Assembly: GCA_963751835.1 (NCBI GenBank)
Contig: CAVVWD010000022.1
Location: 62,001 to 126,000 of the forward strand
DNA from: JACVRW01 sp963751835
GTDB lineage: Bacteria; Actinomycetota; Thermoleophilia; Solirubrobacterales; Thermoleophilaceae
Direction of reading: 5' to 3'
DNA: 64,000 bases
The notes under the pieces are model-generated. The model saw nothing but the letters and a program-made list of their open reading frames with translations, searched no databases and was not told the DNA's origin. Positions within the stretch are counted from its first letter, which is position 1. Each line of letters opens with the position of its first letter. Below, piece after piece: positions 40,921-52,256 of this stretch. A program made the position numbers and the translations under genes.

Positions 40921-42045
40921 TCAGTCGCCCGGCTCCGCGCGGCGCACGCGGTAGACGGCCACCTCGCCGGTCACGCCCTTGAAGCGGCGGTTGCCGGCGA
41001 ACGAGAACCGGCAGTCGCTGCGCGCCGCATCGCGCACCTCCTCGGTGGCCACGACGCTGCCCGGCCGGGCGAAGGCGGTCAGACGGCTCGCGAGGTTGAC
41101 CGGCCGGCCGTACAGGTCGCCGGCGCGCTGCAGCGCCTCGCCGGAGGCGACCCCGGCGCGGAGCACCGGGGCGTCCGGGTCCTCGCGCGAGCTATCGACG
41201 AGCTCGAGGACGGCGTCGAGTAGCGGATCCGGCTCGGGCGCGACGAGCATTGCCGCGTCCCCGATCGTCTTCACGAGCCGCACGGGAGGCCGAGCCACCG
41301 ACTCCACACGGGCCTCGAAGTCGCGGACCACCGCGCCGAGCTCGTCGGCGGGCACCTGCTCGCCGAGCTCGGTGAAGCCGACGATGTCGACGAAGGCCAC
41401 CACCACCCGCTGCGCCCCGGGCAGGCGCCCGCTCTCGAGCTCGGCGCGCCCGATCACGGCCTCACGGATCTGCTCTCGCAGGCGCCTGTTCAGGATCAGC
41501 TCGAGCGCGGGTCCCGCGAGCGGCGCCAGCATCCGCAGCGACTCCGCGTAGCGCAGGCCGAGGTCGCGCTCGGTGTCGCCCGGCTGCAGCAGCGCCTGGC
41601 CAAGTGTGGCGACGAGCGCCGAGGCGATCGAGTCAAGGGAGTGGCTCATCACCCGCACCAGCTCGAGGAAGCTCTCCCGGTCGAGTCCCGCGTCGAGCAG
41701 CACCTTGGCGTGGCGGGTCAGCTCGAACTCCTCGTCGGTCAGCACGCGCTCGTCCGGATCGATCGCCGGGTCGCCGATGGCGCGGCGGGCCTCCTGGACG
41801 AACTCGACGTCGAGCCCGACCGCCTCAGCCACCTCGCGCAGGGTGTGGTGCGGGCCCTCGGCTTCGAGCACACGCTCGACGGGGAGCAGCGCGAGCCGGT
41901 CCTCGGATGCGGCGCGCCGCAGCTCCTCGAGCGTGAAGCCCTCCTGCTCGAGCGTGCGCAACAGCTCGAGGCGAGCCTCGCGCGGCGAGCCCTCGCCGAT
42001 GCCGTCGAGCAGTCCCTCGGCCTCGTAGTTGATCGCCACGCGCAC
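40921..42045 (-). CDS. Class III adenylate cyclase with N-terminal regulatory domain
   Basis: 374 aa from GTG 42045. Residues ~1-215 form a helical regulatory region resembling that of mycobacterial Rv1264 (GLLDGI, RLELLRTLEQEGFTLEELRRAASEDRLALLPVE). Residues ~225-370 form the catalytic domain: VAFVDIVGFTELGEQ (first metal Asp), VKTIGDAAM (second metal Asp and the ATP-specifying Lys), GDLYGRPVNLASRL (partner Asp, transition-state Asn/Arg). Hence an active cAMP-forming enzyme is predicted, cytoplasmic. Starts upstream of 42045 would overlap divergent priA. Confidence 0.9.
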   Translation of the reverse strand: MRVAINYEAEGLLDGIGEGSPREARLELLRTLEQEGFTLEELRRAASEDRLALLPVERVLEAEGPHHTLREVAEAVGLDVEFVQEARRAIGDPAIDPDERVLTDEEFELTRHAKVLLDAGLDRESFLELVRVMSHSLDSIASALVATLGQALLQPGDTERDLGLRYAESLRMLAPLAGPALELILNRRLREQIREAVIGRAELESGRLPGAQRVVVAFVDIVGFTELGEQVPADELGAVVRDFEARVESVARPPVRLVKTIGDAAMLVAPEPDPLLDAVLELVDSSREDPDAPVLRAGVASGEALQRAGDLYGRPVNLASRLTAFARPGSVVATEEVRDAARSDCRFSFAGNRRFKGVTGEVAVYRVRRAEPGD

Positions 42046-42090
42046 ATGGTCGCCGGTCGGGGCGCCGGCTGCGTCGTCCGGTCCGGACCG

Positions 42091-42096
42091 TAGCTT
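42091..42096 (+). promoter_or_regulatory. Putative -10 box for priA
   Basis: TAGCTT ends 7 nt before GTG 42104, in the 58-bp divergent gap with the adenylate cyclase gene. Confidence 0.4.
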
Positions 42097-42103
42097 CGGA
42101 GGA

Positions 42104-44275
42104 GTGATCGCCAAGGTTGAGCCGCTCACTCCCGCGCGCGCCCTGCGCGGGCCGTTCGACTACCGGCTCGCGGGCGAGCTCGCGGGCGTCGGGGTGGGCA
42201 GCATGCTGGTGGTTCCGTTCGGGCGCCGCCGCCTGCTGGGGGTGGTCGTGGAGCTGGCCGAAGAGAGCGAGCTACCCCCGGAGCGGCTGGCGGAGCCGCT
42301 GGCCGCGCTCGAGGCGGACGTGCCGCGGGCGCTCGTCGCCCTCGGGCTCTGGGTGGCGCGCGAGTACGTCTCGACGCCGGCCCGCGGCCTCGCATTGGTG
42401 CTGCCGCCGGGCACCGGCACGGGCGCGGCGCGCCCGCTCCGGCCGCGGCGCTCGCTGCGTGCCGCGATCACGCCGGTGGGCCAGGCGGCGCTCGCCGGCG
42501 GCGAGCGGCTCGGGCCGCGCCAGCGCGCGGCGCTCGATGCCCTGAGCGGCGGCGCGCTGGCCGCGGCGCTGCTCGCGCGGCGCGCCGGCTGCGACCACTC
42601 GACGCTTCGCAGCCTCGAGCGGCGTGGCCTGATCCGGCTCGAGAACGCCGTCGAGCCACCGCAGCGCCCGCACGTCGACCGAATCGGCGCGCGCGCCGCG
42701 CCCGCCGAGCCGACCGCCGACCAGGCGGCCGCTCTGGCGTCGATCGAGCGGCGGCTGGACGCGCCCGCAGGTCCCGGCCGTCCGCTGCTCCTGCACGGGG
42801 TCACGGGCAGCGGCAAGACCGAGGTCTACCTGCGCGCGGTGGCTGCGGCACTCGAGCGCGGCCGCTCGGCGATCGTGCTCGTCCCCGAGATCGCGCTCAC
42901 GCCGCAGACGGCGGGCAGGTTCGTCGAGCGCTTCGGCGACTCTGTCGCGATCATGCACTCGCGCCTCTCGCAGCGGGAGCGCTACGACGAGTGGTGGCGG
43001 ATGCGGCGCGGCGAGGCACGTGTCTGCGTTGGGCCGCGCTCCGCGATCTTCGCGCCTTTCGGGGACCTCGGGCTGATCGTGGTGGACGAGGAGCACGACG
43101 GCTCCTACAAGCAGGAGGGCGACCCGCGCTACGACGCGCGCAGCGTGGCTGAACGGCGGGCCGCCGTCGAGGGCGCCCTGCTCGTGGCCGGCAGCGCCAC
43201 TCCGCGCCCCGAGAGCCATCACGGATTCGAGCGCATCGAGTTGCCGCAGCGGGTGGACGGTCGCGGTCTGCCACCGGTGGAGCTGGTTGGGATGCGCGGT
43301 TGCGCCGGGCCGTTCCACGAGGCAACGCGCCGGGCGCTCGACGAGATCCGCCGCAGCGGCGAGAAGGCGATCGTGCTCATGAACCGGCGCGGCTGGTCGA
43401 ACTTCCTGTCCTGTCGCGAGTGCGGCCGCGTCTGGGAGTGCCCGAACTGCGACGTCACGCTCGTCCTGCACCGGGCGGCGGCCGAGGTGGCGTGCCACCA
43501 CTGTGGCCACAGCGAGCAGGTGCCGCGCTCGTGCCCGGACTGCGGCTCCGTGTCCGTGGCCCGCCACGGTGCCGGGACCGAGCAGGTCGAGCGCGAGCTC
43601 GAGGATGTGGTCGCGCCGCTACCGGTGTTCCGGCTCGATGCCGACGTCGCCGCCGCCGAGGGGGTGGCGGCCGTCCTACGCCGCTTCGAGCGTGCTCGGA
43701 GCGGCGTCCTCGTCGGCACGCAGATGGTGGCCAAGGGCCACGACTTCCCCGACGTCACCCTCGGCGTGGTGCTCGACGCCGACGCCACGCTGCGCTTCCC
43801 CGACTTCCGCGCCGAGGAGCGCACGTTCGCGCTCGTGGCGCAGCTCGCCGGCCGCAGCGGCCGCGGCCCCAGGGGCGGTCGCGTGATCGTCCAGGCGCTC
43901 GATCCCTCCGTCCGCGCGCTCGCGCTCGCCGCCCGCCACGACGCCGGCGGCTTCCTCGCGGGTGAGCTGGAGCGGCGCGCCGCGCTCGGATACCCTCCCC
44001 ACGGCCATCTGATCCGCGTGGTCTGCTCCTCCGTCGAACCCGGTCCAGAGCTCGCAGCCGCCGAGGCCATCCGCGCCGCGATCGCGGCGGCGGGCGTGCC
44101 GGTCCTCGGGCCGGCGCCGCTGTACCGCCGCCAGGCGCGCCACCGCGCCCAGCTCGTGATCCGCTCGCCGGAGCGCGCCACGGCGATCGCCGCGGTGCGC
44201 GATGCGGTCGAGGCCGTGGCCGCCGGGCGGGCGCACGGTAGCGCGGCCTTCTCGGTCGACGTCGACCCTCAGTAG
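42104..44275 (+). CDS. priA: Primosomal replication-restart protein PriA
   Basis: Superfamily 2 replication-restart factor, 723 aa. N-terminal 3'-DNA-binding domain (RALRGPFDYRL, GSMLVVPFGRR), Walker A HGVTGSGKTEVYLRAV near residue 235, Walker B IVVDEEHDGSYKQ, and a zinc-binding insertion with eight Cys in paired CxxC motifs (CRECGRVWECPNCDVTL, CHHCG, CPDCG), then VLVGTQMVAKGHDFPDVTLG. All motifs are intact, so helicase activity is predicted. (Some actinobacterial PriA proteins have lost Walker motifs; this one has not.) GTG 42104 begins the conserved sequence. Confidence 0.94.
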   Translation: MIAKVEPLTPARALRGPFDYRLAGELAGVGVGSMLVVPFGRRRLLGVVVELAEESELPPERLAEPLAALEADVPRALVALGLWVAREYVSTPARGLALVLPPGTGTGAARPLRPRRSLRAAITPVGQAALAGGERLGPRQRAALDALSGGALAAALLARRAGCDHSTLRSLERRGLIRLENAVEPPQRPHVDRIGARAAPAEPTADQAAALASIERRLDAPAGPGRPLLLHGVTGSGKTEVYLRAVAAALERGRSAIVLVPEIALTPQTAGRFVERFGDSVAIMHSRLSQRERYDEWWRMRRGEARVCVGPRSAIFAPFGDLGLIVVDEEHDGSYKQEGDPRYDARSVAERRAAVEGALLVAGSATPRPESHHGFERIELPQRVDGRGLPPVELVGMRGCAGPFHEATRRALDEIRRSGEKAIVLMNRRGWSNFLSCRECGRVWECPNCDVTLVLHRAAAEVACHHCGHSEQVPRSCPDCGSVSVARHGAGTEQVERELEDVVAPLPVFRLDADVAAAEGVAAVLRRFERARSGVLVGTQMVAKGHDFPDVTLGVVLDADATLRFPDFRAEERTFALVAQLAGRSGRGPRGGRVIVQALDPSVRALALAARHDAGGFLAGELERRAALGYPPHGHLIRVVCSSVEPGPELAAAEAIRAAIAAAGVPVLGPAPLYRRQARHRAQLVIRSPERATAIAAVRDAVEAVAAGRAHGSAAFSVDVDPQ

Positions 44276-44326
44276 GCGCCCCGGAGGACAGGGATCGTCA
44301 TCCCGTATGGCGCGCGGAAGTGGCGT

Positions 44327-44332
44327 TAGACT
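44327..44332 (+). promoter_or_regulatory. Putative -10 box for def
   Basis: TAGACT ends 8 nt before ATG 44341, identical in sequence and spacing to the trpS box. Confidence 0.5.
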
Positions 44333-44340
44333 CGAACCCG

Positions 44341-44946
44341 ATGTCCGAGGAGCGGGAGCACGATCTCGAGGTCGAGGTGCAGCACGACGAGCGGGACGGC
44401 CCCGGGCTCGATCCCGAGCTCGAGGCCAGGCGCGCTGCCGCCATGTCCTTCATCCGGCGGCTCGGCGACCCTGTCCTGAAGTCGCGCGCCACGCCGGTCG
44501 ATCGCTTCGACGACGCCCTGCGCAAGCAGGTCAGCCGCATGGCCGGGATCATGGGAGACTCACTGGGCGTCGGCCTCGCCGCGCCGCAACTCGGGATCTC
44601 GCAGCGGCTGCTCGTCTATCGCGTGGGTCCGGACGCGCCGGTGATCGCGCTCGCCAACCCCGAGCTCGAGTGGTCGAGCGACGACCGCGAGGGCCTCGAC
44701 GAGGGCTGCCTCTCGATCCCCGGCATCACGGTCGACGTCGAGCGGCCCGTGCACGTGCGCGTGCGCGCCCGGGACGAGGAGGGCGAGCCGCGCCTGGTCG
44801 AGGCCTCCGGGCTCGAGGCGCGCGTGATCCAGCACGAGATGGACCACCTGGACGGCGTCCTGATCCTCGACCGCACGAGCCGCGACGAGCGCAAGCGCGC
44901 CCTGCGCGAGCTGCGCGAGGCCGAGCGGACGAGCGAAGCCGCCTGA
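44341..44946 (+). CDS. def: Peptide deformylase
   Basis: Removes the N-formyl group from nascent proteins. 201 aa with all three metalloprotease motifs: GVGLAAPQLG, EGCLSIP (metal Cys) and HEMDHLDG (metal His pair). The N-terminus has an extra ~38-residue acidic extension (SEEREHDLEVEVQHDERDG) before the usual RLGDPVLKSRATPV start. The TAGACT box 8 nt upstream supports ATG 44341 and the extension. Confidence 0.94.
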   Translation: MSEEREHDLEVEVQHDERDGPGLDPELEARRAAAMSFIRRLGDPVLKSRATPVDRFDDALRKQVSRMAGIMGDSLGVGLAAPQLGISQRLLVYRVGPDAPVIALANPELEWSSDDREGLDEGCLSIPGITVDVERPVHVRVRARDEEGEPRLVEASGLEARVIQHEMDHLDGVLILDRTSRDERKRALRELREAERTSEAA

Positions 44947-44985
44947 GCCGGCCGAAGCCTCCGGGTGCCACTTCGGCGCCGGGGT

Positions 44986-45270
44986 GGTCTCCGCCGGCGG
45001 GGCCAGGGCTGGGTAAGGGGTGTTGGACAGCGGCCGCTGTGCCTCCGCCGAGCAATATTCGGCCAATCACGGCTCTCGCCGAATCTACATCGGCACCGGG
45101 AAGCGCCAGGCCCCGGAGCGGGCGCCATCGTCCTGCTTTGGTGGCCTCCTGGACCACTGATCCAGGACAGATCGAGTTCCACGGAGCGCGGCGGTCGAAC
45201 GATCTTCGATCAACACCGGGCCAGCCGCGCCCGTCGTGCACAACCCCTTCCCCAGCCCATGCGCGAGACC
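44986..45270. repeat. ~290-bp inverted-end element, copy 2
   Basis: Lies between convergent def and the Gfo/Idh/MocA gene. Ends GGTCTC (44986) / GAGACC (45265) and GGGCTGGGTAAGGGG (45006-45020) / CCCCTTCCCCAGCCC (45244-45258, one mismatch). The interior contains the 14-base palindrome ACAGCGGCCGCTGT, GCCGA-N7-TCGGC, and CCTGG-N9-CCAGG, all also present in copy 1 with changed loops. Same orientation as copy 1. No convincing ORF. Confidence 0.8.
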
Positions 45271-45314
45271 GACCCGGCACCACCCGCCGAGCACCACCGC
45301 GACCCAGGCCCAAC

Positions 45315-46478
45315 CTACAGCGCGTACCGCGGCTCGACCCGTTCAACGCTGCGCTGCGCCTCCGCCCGCAGCGCCGCCGTGAACAGGTCGTGCGTGTACG
45401 CCGCCTCCTCGGGCGTCACGCAGTGGAACGGCTGGCGCATCCCGTCGCGCCCGTGCGCGAGCTCGTCGAGGAAAGCGGCCCACATCTGCTGGAGCGCGTC
45501 CGCGAAGCCGAACTCGAAGATCGCGCCGGTGATGCTCGGGTAGGCGGACTGCGAGCCGAGGTCGGTCTCCTCCCAGCGCTGCTCCTCGCCCGGCGAGTAG
45601 CGCATCCTCCGCAGCGTCTTGGGCCGCTTCGTCGTGTAGGCGATCGAGCCCTCCGTGCCGTCGACCTCGATCGTCCAGGTGTTCATGTGGCCGGGCGCGA
45701 TCCGCTTGGTCTCGATCCGCAGCGCGAACTCGTCGCCCGCGTGCTCGGCGCGGCACAGAAGGACGGCGTTGTCCGGGGTGTCGCAGGGCACCATCGCGCC
45801 GCGGCGGTCGGGGCGCTCTTTGAAGACGTCACCGAGCAGCGCGCGCACGTCGAGCGGCGCCCAGCCGGCCCGCAGCGGCAGGTGCAGAGCATGCATGCCG
45901 AGATCGCCGAGGCAGCCGTAGGCGCCGTTCGTCTCCGCGCGGCGCTTCCAGTTGATCGGCTTCTCGGGGTCGAGGTCGCTCGAGTGGAGGAACAGCGAGC
46001 GCACCTCGATGGGCCGCCCGAAGCCGCCGGCCGCGATCCAGCGCCACACGGCCTGGCCGCCGGGGAAGAAGGGCATCTCCGATGAGCAGCGCACGAGGAG
46101 CTGCGGATGGGCGGCGACGGCGCTCATGATCGCCTCGTTGGCCTCGCGGTCGATGCCGAAGGGTTTCTCGCCGAGCAGGTGCTTGCCGGCCTCGAGCGCG
46201 GCCACGTACAGCTCGGCATGCAGGTGGTGCGGGACGGCGATGTAGACGGCCTCGACCTCCGGGTCGTCGAGCACGGCGCGCCAGTCGGCGGAGAGCCGCG
46301 GCGGTCCGGCCAGCCGCTCGTACCAGGCGAGCGTTTCCGGATTGACGTCGCACACGTGTGCGAGTCGCGGCCGCACCCCGAGGTCCGCGAGGTGCACCCA
46401 GCGTGCGGCTGCGCTCGCGAGCTCGCGGCCCATCAGGCCGCCGCCGATCAGGCCCAGGCGGACCTCGCGCTCAGCCAC
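45315..46478 (-). CDS. Gfo/Idh/MocA-family NAD(P)-dependent oxidoreductase
   Basis: 387 aa from GTG 46478. The N-terminal Rossmann fold has LGLIGGGLMGRELA, and AVPHHLHAELYVAALEAGKHLLGEKPFGID contains the EKP motif of the family. The C-terminal alpha/beta substrate domain includes a GCLGDLGMHALHL segment with likely catalytic Asp/His. Substrates in the family are sugars and cyclitols; none can be assigned. It overlaps the 3' end of the aldolase by 8 bp, so the two probably act in one sugar or inositol catabolic route. Confidence 0.87.
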   Translation of the reverse strand: MAEREVRLGLIGGGLMGRELASAAARWVHLADLGVRPRLAHVCDVNPETLAWYERLAGPPRLSADWRAVLDDPEVEAVYIAVPHHLHAELYVAALEAGKHLLGEKPFGIDREANEAIMSAVAAHPQLLVRCSSEMPFFPGGQAVWRWIAAGGFGRPIEVRSLFLHSSDLDPEKPINWKRRAETNGAYGCLGDLGMHALHLPLRAGWAPLDVRALLGDVFKERPDRRGAMVPCDTPDNAVLLCRAEHAGDEFALRIETKRIAPGHMNTWTIEVDGTEGSIAYTTKRPKTLRRMRYSPGEEQRWEETDLGSQSAYPSITGAIFEFGFADALQQMWAAFLDELAHGRDGMRQPFHCVTPEEAAYTHDLFTAALRAEAQRSVERVEPRYAL

Positions 46479-47302
46479 CGAGGCTCGCGAGCGCGCTCTC
46501 CGCGGACACGCCGTCGTGCACCACCGACATGAGCGCACGGGTCATGGTGGAGGGGTGCTCGTGCTGGATCACGTTGCGGCCGTAGACGATCCCGGCAGCT
46601 CCCGCCTCAATCACCATCTCGGTGCGACGCAGCACCTCCTCGTCGGAGGCGCGGCCGCCGCCGCGCACCAGGAGCGGGGCGCGGCCCGCCACCTCGATCA
46701 CCCCGGGATAGTCGGCGAGATCGTCCGTGGGGTCGGCCTTGATGACGTCGGCGCCGAGCTCCGCCGCCTGGCGCACGAGCGCGCGGATGCGCTCGGGATC
46801 GCCGTCGACTCCGTAACCCGCCGAGCCCGGCCGCATCGCGAGCGGCTCCACCATCAGGGGCATACCGGCGGGCTCGCAGCGCGCCTTTAGGGCGGCGACG
46901 TTATGGACGCAGGCGCGGTGCAGGTCCTCCTGACCGTCGATCCAGAGCAGATTCACGACCACGCAGGCGGCATCGAGGCGGACCGCCTGCTCGACCGCCT
47001 CGGGCACCAGCTCCGAGAAGTAGCGGGTCCCGGGGTCGACCGTCGGCCCGTAGACGTTGGCCACGTCCGTGCGGAGCACGAGCGCCGGCTTCGGGACCCG
47101 GGCGCCGCTGCAGGAGCGGGGCGCTGCCGGGCGAGAGCTGGATGGCGTCGGGAGCGGCCTCGACCAGCAGGTCGAGCGCCGCCGCGAGGTCCTCGATCCC
47201 GGCGAGGAATCGCGACTCGCCGAAGAAGCCGTGGTCGACCGCCACGTCGAAGCAGCGCCCGTCGGCGGCGAACAGGCGGCGCAGGCGGGGTTCGACGCTC
47301 AT
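46471..47302 (-). CDS. Class I aldolase, DhnA/LacD-like (frameshifted)
   Basis: The protein is split between two frames. The N-terminal part (from ATG 47302) has FDVAVDHGFFGESRFL and APDAIQLSPGSAPLLQ. The rest resumes after about 47090-47100, one base over, as KPALVLRTDVANVYG and continues with GADVIKADPTDDL (candidate Schiff-base lysine), PLLVRGGGRAS and GAAGIVYGRNVIQH. Removing one base in the GGGTCCCGAAG region (reverse strand) restores ~276 aa. Class I fructose-bisphosphate or deoxy-sugar-phosphate aldolase chemistry is likely. TAGGAT ends 9 nt before the ATG. Sequence error versus real pseudogene cannot be decided here. Confidence 0.78.
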
Positions 47303-47311
47303 GCGGGCGCG

Positions 47312-47317
47312 ATCCTA
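47312..47317 (-). promoter_or_regulatory. Putative -10 box for the aldolase gene
   Basis: TAGGAT on the minus strand ends 9 nt before ATG 47302. The rest of the 117-bp gap to the next gene shows nothing recognisable. Confidence 0.35.
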
Positions 47318-47419
47318 GTGTGAGCAGGACGGCGTGCTGCGCGCCCCCGCGTCCACCTGGATCGTCTCCGCCGCGACGCCGGCGATCTGAGCGGTGCCCA
47401 GGCGGCAGCGCCCGCCGGA

Positions 47420-48121
47420 CTATCTCGTCGCGCAGATCACCCAGACCGTGGCCGTCCGCGCCGCCGTGTCGCCGTTGACGACCCCGCCCGCCCAGCCGGT
47501 GGCGGTCGCCCCCTGCGTGCTCGGCGTGGCGTTCCCTGCACGCGGCTCCGAGAAGGTCACGCGGTCGTCCGGATCGTCCGCCGCGAAGGACACACCGCCG
47601 CCGAGCGCACGCTGGCCCGCGGGGCAGCTCACCGCGGCGTCACCGCTCGCGCCGTTCGCGACGGAGAAGGTGTCGAAGCGGACGCCCGCGTCGCTCGCCA
47701 GCAGCCCGGCCTGCAGGTCCTCGGCCGCGAGCGAGCCGTTCTGCACCTCGCCCGAGCGGACCGACCCGTCCGTGAGCTCGTCGTTCGAGACCGAATTCGG
47801 GCCGATGTCCGGGTCGCGGAGGGTGCCGTCGCGCACATCGAGACCCTCGACGCTGCCGTTGGCCAGGTCACCGCCGTTGAGGCTCGCGTCGAGGATGTCG
47901 GCTCCGATCAGGCCGCCGTCGCGCACGTCACGCGAGCGCACGGAGTCGTTACGAACGTCCGCTCCCGACAACGTGTTATTGCGTACGTCCTTCCCCCTGA
48001 CAGAGTTGTTACGAATCTCGCGCGAGTCGATCGAGCCCGTGGCGACCGCGTAGGAGGTCCCGGTCAGGGCGAAGAAGATGGCGACGAGCCCGAGGTGGTG
48101 CCGGCGCAGATAGCTGAGCAT
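47420..48121 (-). CDS. Secreted decapeptide-repeat protein
   Basis: 233 aa. An N-terminal signal peptide (LRRHHLGLVAIFFALTGTSYAVA) is followed by about ten imperfect decapeptides of the form xxDVRNxSLx (residues ~30-135; e.g. GKDVRNNTLS, GADVRNDSVR, SRDVRDGGLI). This resembles doubled pentapeptide repeats and suggests a beta-helix-like rod. A C-terminal domain of ~95 residues follows, with two cysteines (AVSCPAGQRALGGG, VWVICATR). I associate this repeat type with Thermoleophilia genomes, but no function is known. GGGAGGGG just before ATG 48121 is a good ribosome binding site. Exported surface or extracellular protein. Confidence 0.75.
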   Translation of the reverse strand: MLSYLRRHHLGLVAIFFALTGTSYAVATGSIDSREIRNNSVRGKDVRNNTLSGADVRNDSVRSRDVRDGGLIGADILDASLNGGDLANGSVEGLDVRDGTLRDPDIGPNSVSNDELTDGSVRSGEVQNGSLAAEDLQAGLLASDAGVRFDTFSVANGASGDAAVSCPAGQRALGGGVSFAADDPDDRVTFSEPRAGNATPSTQGATATGWAGGVVNGDTAARTATVWVICATR

Positions 48122-48159
48122 GCCCCTCCCAACGCGGGGCGGGCACGAAAGGAGCGGTA

Positions 48160-48939
48160 GTGAGTGAGATCCGTCTTGGCGTCCAGGTCCGGCCGCAGCA
48201 CGCCGACTACCCCGCGATGCGCCGAGCGTGGCTGGAGGCCGAGCAGCTGGGCGCGGACACGGTCTTCACGTGGGACCACTTCTTTCCTCTGTCCGGCGAT
48301 CCCAACGGACGGCACCTCGAGTGCCTGACGCTGCTCGCGGCGATGGCCGAGACGACCGAGCGGGCCCGCATCGGCGCGCTTGTGATGTGCAACTCGTACC
48401 GCAACCCCCAGTACGCCGCGACCGCGTTCGGGACGATCGACCAGATCTCGGGCGGGCGGCTGATCGTTGGCATCGGGTCGGGCTGGTTCCAGCGCGACTA
48501 CGACGAGTACGGCTACGAGTTCGGCACCGCAGGCTCGCGCCTGCGTGCGCTGGCACGCGACCTGCCGTTGCTCAAGGCACGGCTCGGCAAGCTCAACCCA
48601 GCGCCGCTGGGCGACATGCCGATCCTGATCGGCGGCCAGGGCGAGCGGGTCACGCTGCGGATCGTGGCCGAGCAGGCCGACATGTGGCACGGCTTCGGCG
48701 ATGCCGACAGGTTCCGCCAGAAGGATGAGGTCCTGCGTCGCCACTGCGCCGACGTCGGCCGCGACCCGGATCAGATCGAACGCACCTGGGGGGTCCCGGG
48801 CGGGGAGGTGGAGCACGCCGAGCAGCTGCACGCCGCCGGGGTAGACCTCCTGACCGTGAGCGTCGACGCCGACGGGAGCGGCTACGACATGGCGCCCGTG
48901 CGCCGGCTGGTCGAGTGGCGCGACCGGCAGCGCGGCTGA
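48160..48939 (+). CDS. LLM-class F420-dependent oxidoreductase
   Basis: 259 aa, luciferase-like barrel. IRLGVQVRPQHADYPAMRRAWLEAEQLGADTVFTWDHFFP, the NSYRNP loop, GRLIVGIGSGWFQRDYDEYG and ILIGGQGERVTLRIVAEQAD are typical of actinobacterial coenzyme-F420 enzymes. AAAGGAG lies about 5 nt before GTG 48160. Substrate unknown. Divergent from the secreted repeat protein, with a 38-bp gap. Confidence 0.87.
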   Translation: MSEIRLGVQVRPQHADYPAMRRAWLEAEQLGADTVFTWDHFFPLSGDPNGRHLECLTLLAAMAETTERARIGALVMCNSYRNPQYAATAFGTIDQISGGRLIVGIGSGWFQRDYDEYGYEFGTAGSRLRALARDLPLLKARLGKLNPAPLGDMPILIGGQGERVTLRIVAEQADMWHGFGDADRFRQKDEVLRRHCADVGRDPDQIERTWGVPGGEVEHAEQLHAAGVDLLTVSVDADGSGYDMAPVRRLVEWRDRQRG

Positions 48940-48948
48940 TCGCGCTGG

Positions 48949-50550
<1,602 letters not shown>

Positions 50551-50586
50551 GTGGTCCTGATGCCCGGTGCCGCCGAGCCTCAGACC

Positions 50587-52242
<1,656 letters not shown>

Positions 52243-52250
52243 GGTCGCCG

Positions 52251-52256
52251 AGGCTA
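52251..52256 (-). promoter_or_regulatory. Putative -10 box for ettA
   Basis: TAGCCT on the minus strand, 8 nt before GTG 52242; it overlaps the last codons of the upstream hydrolase gene. Confidence 0.45.
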
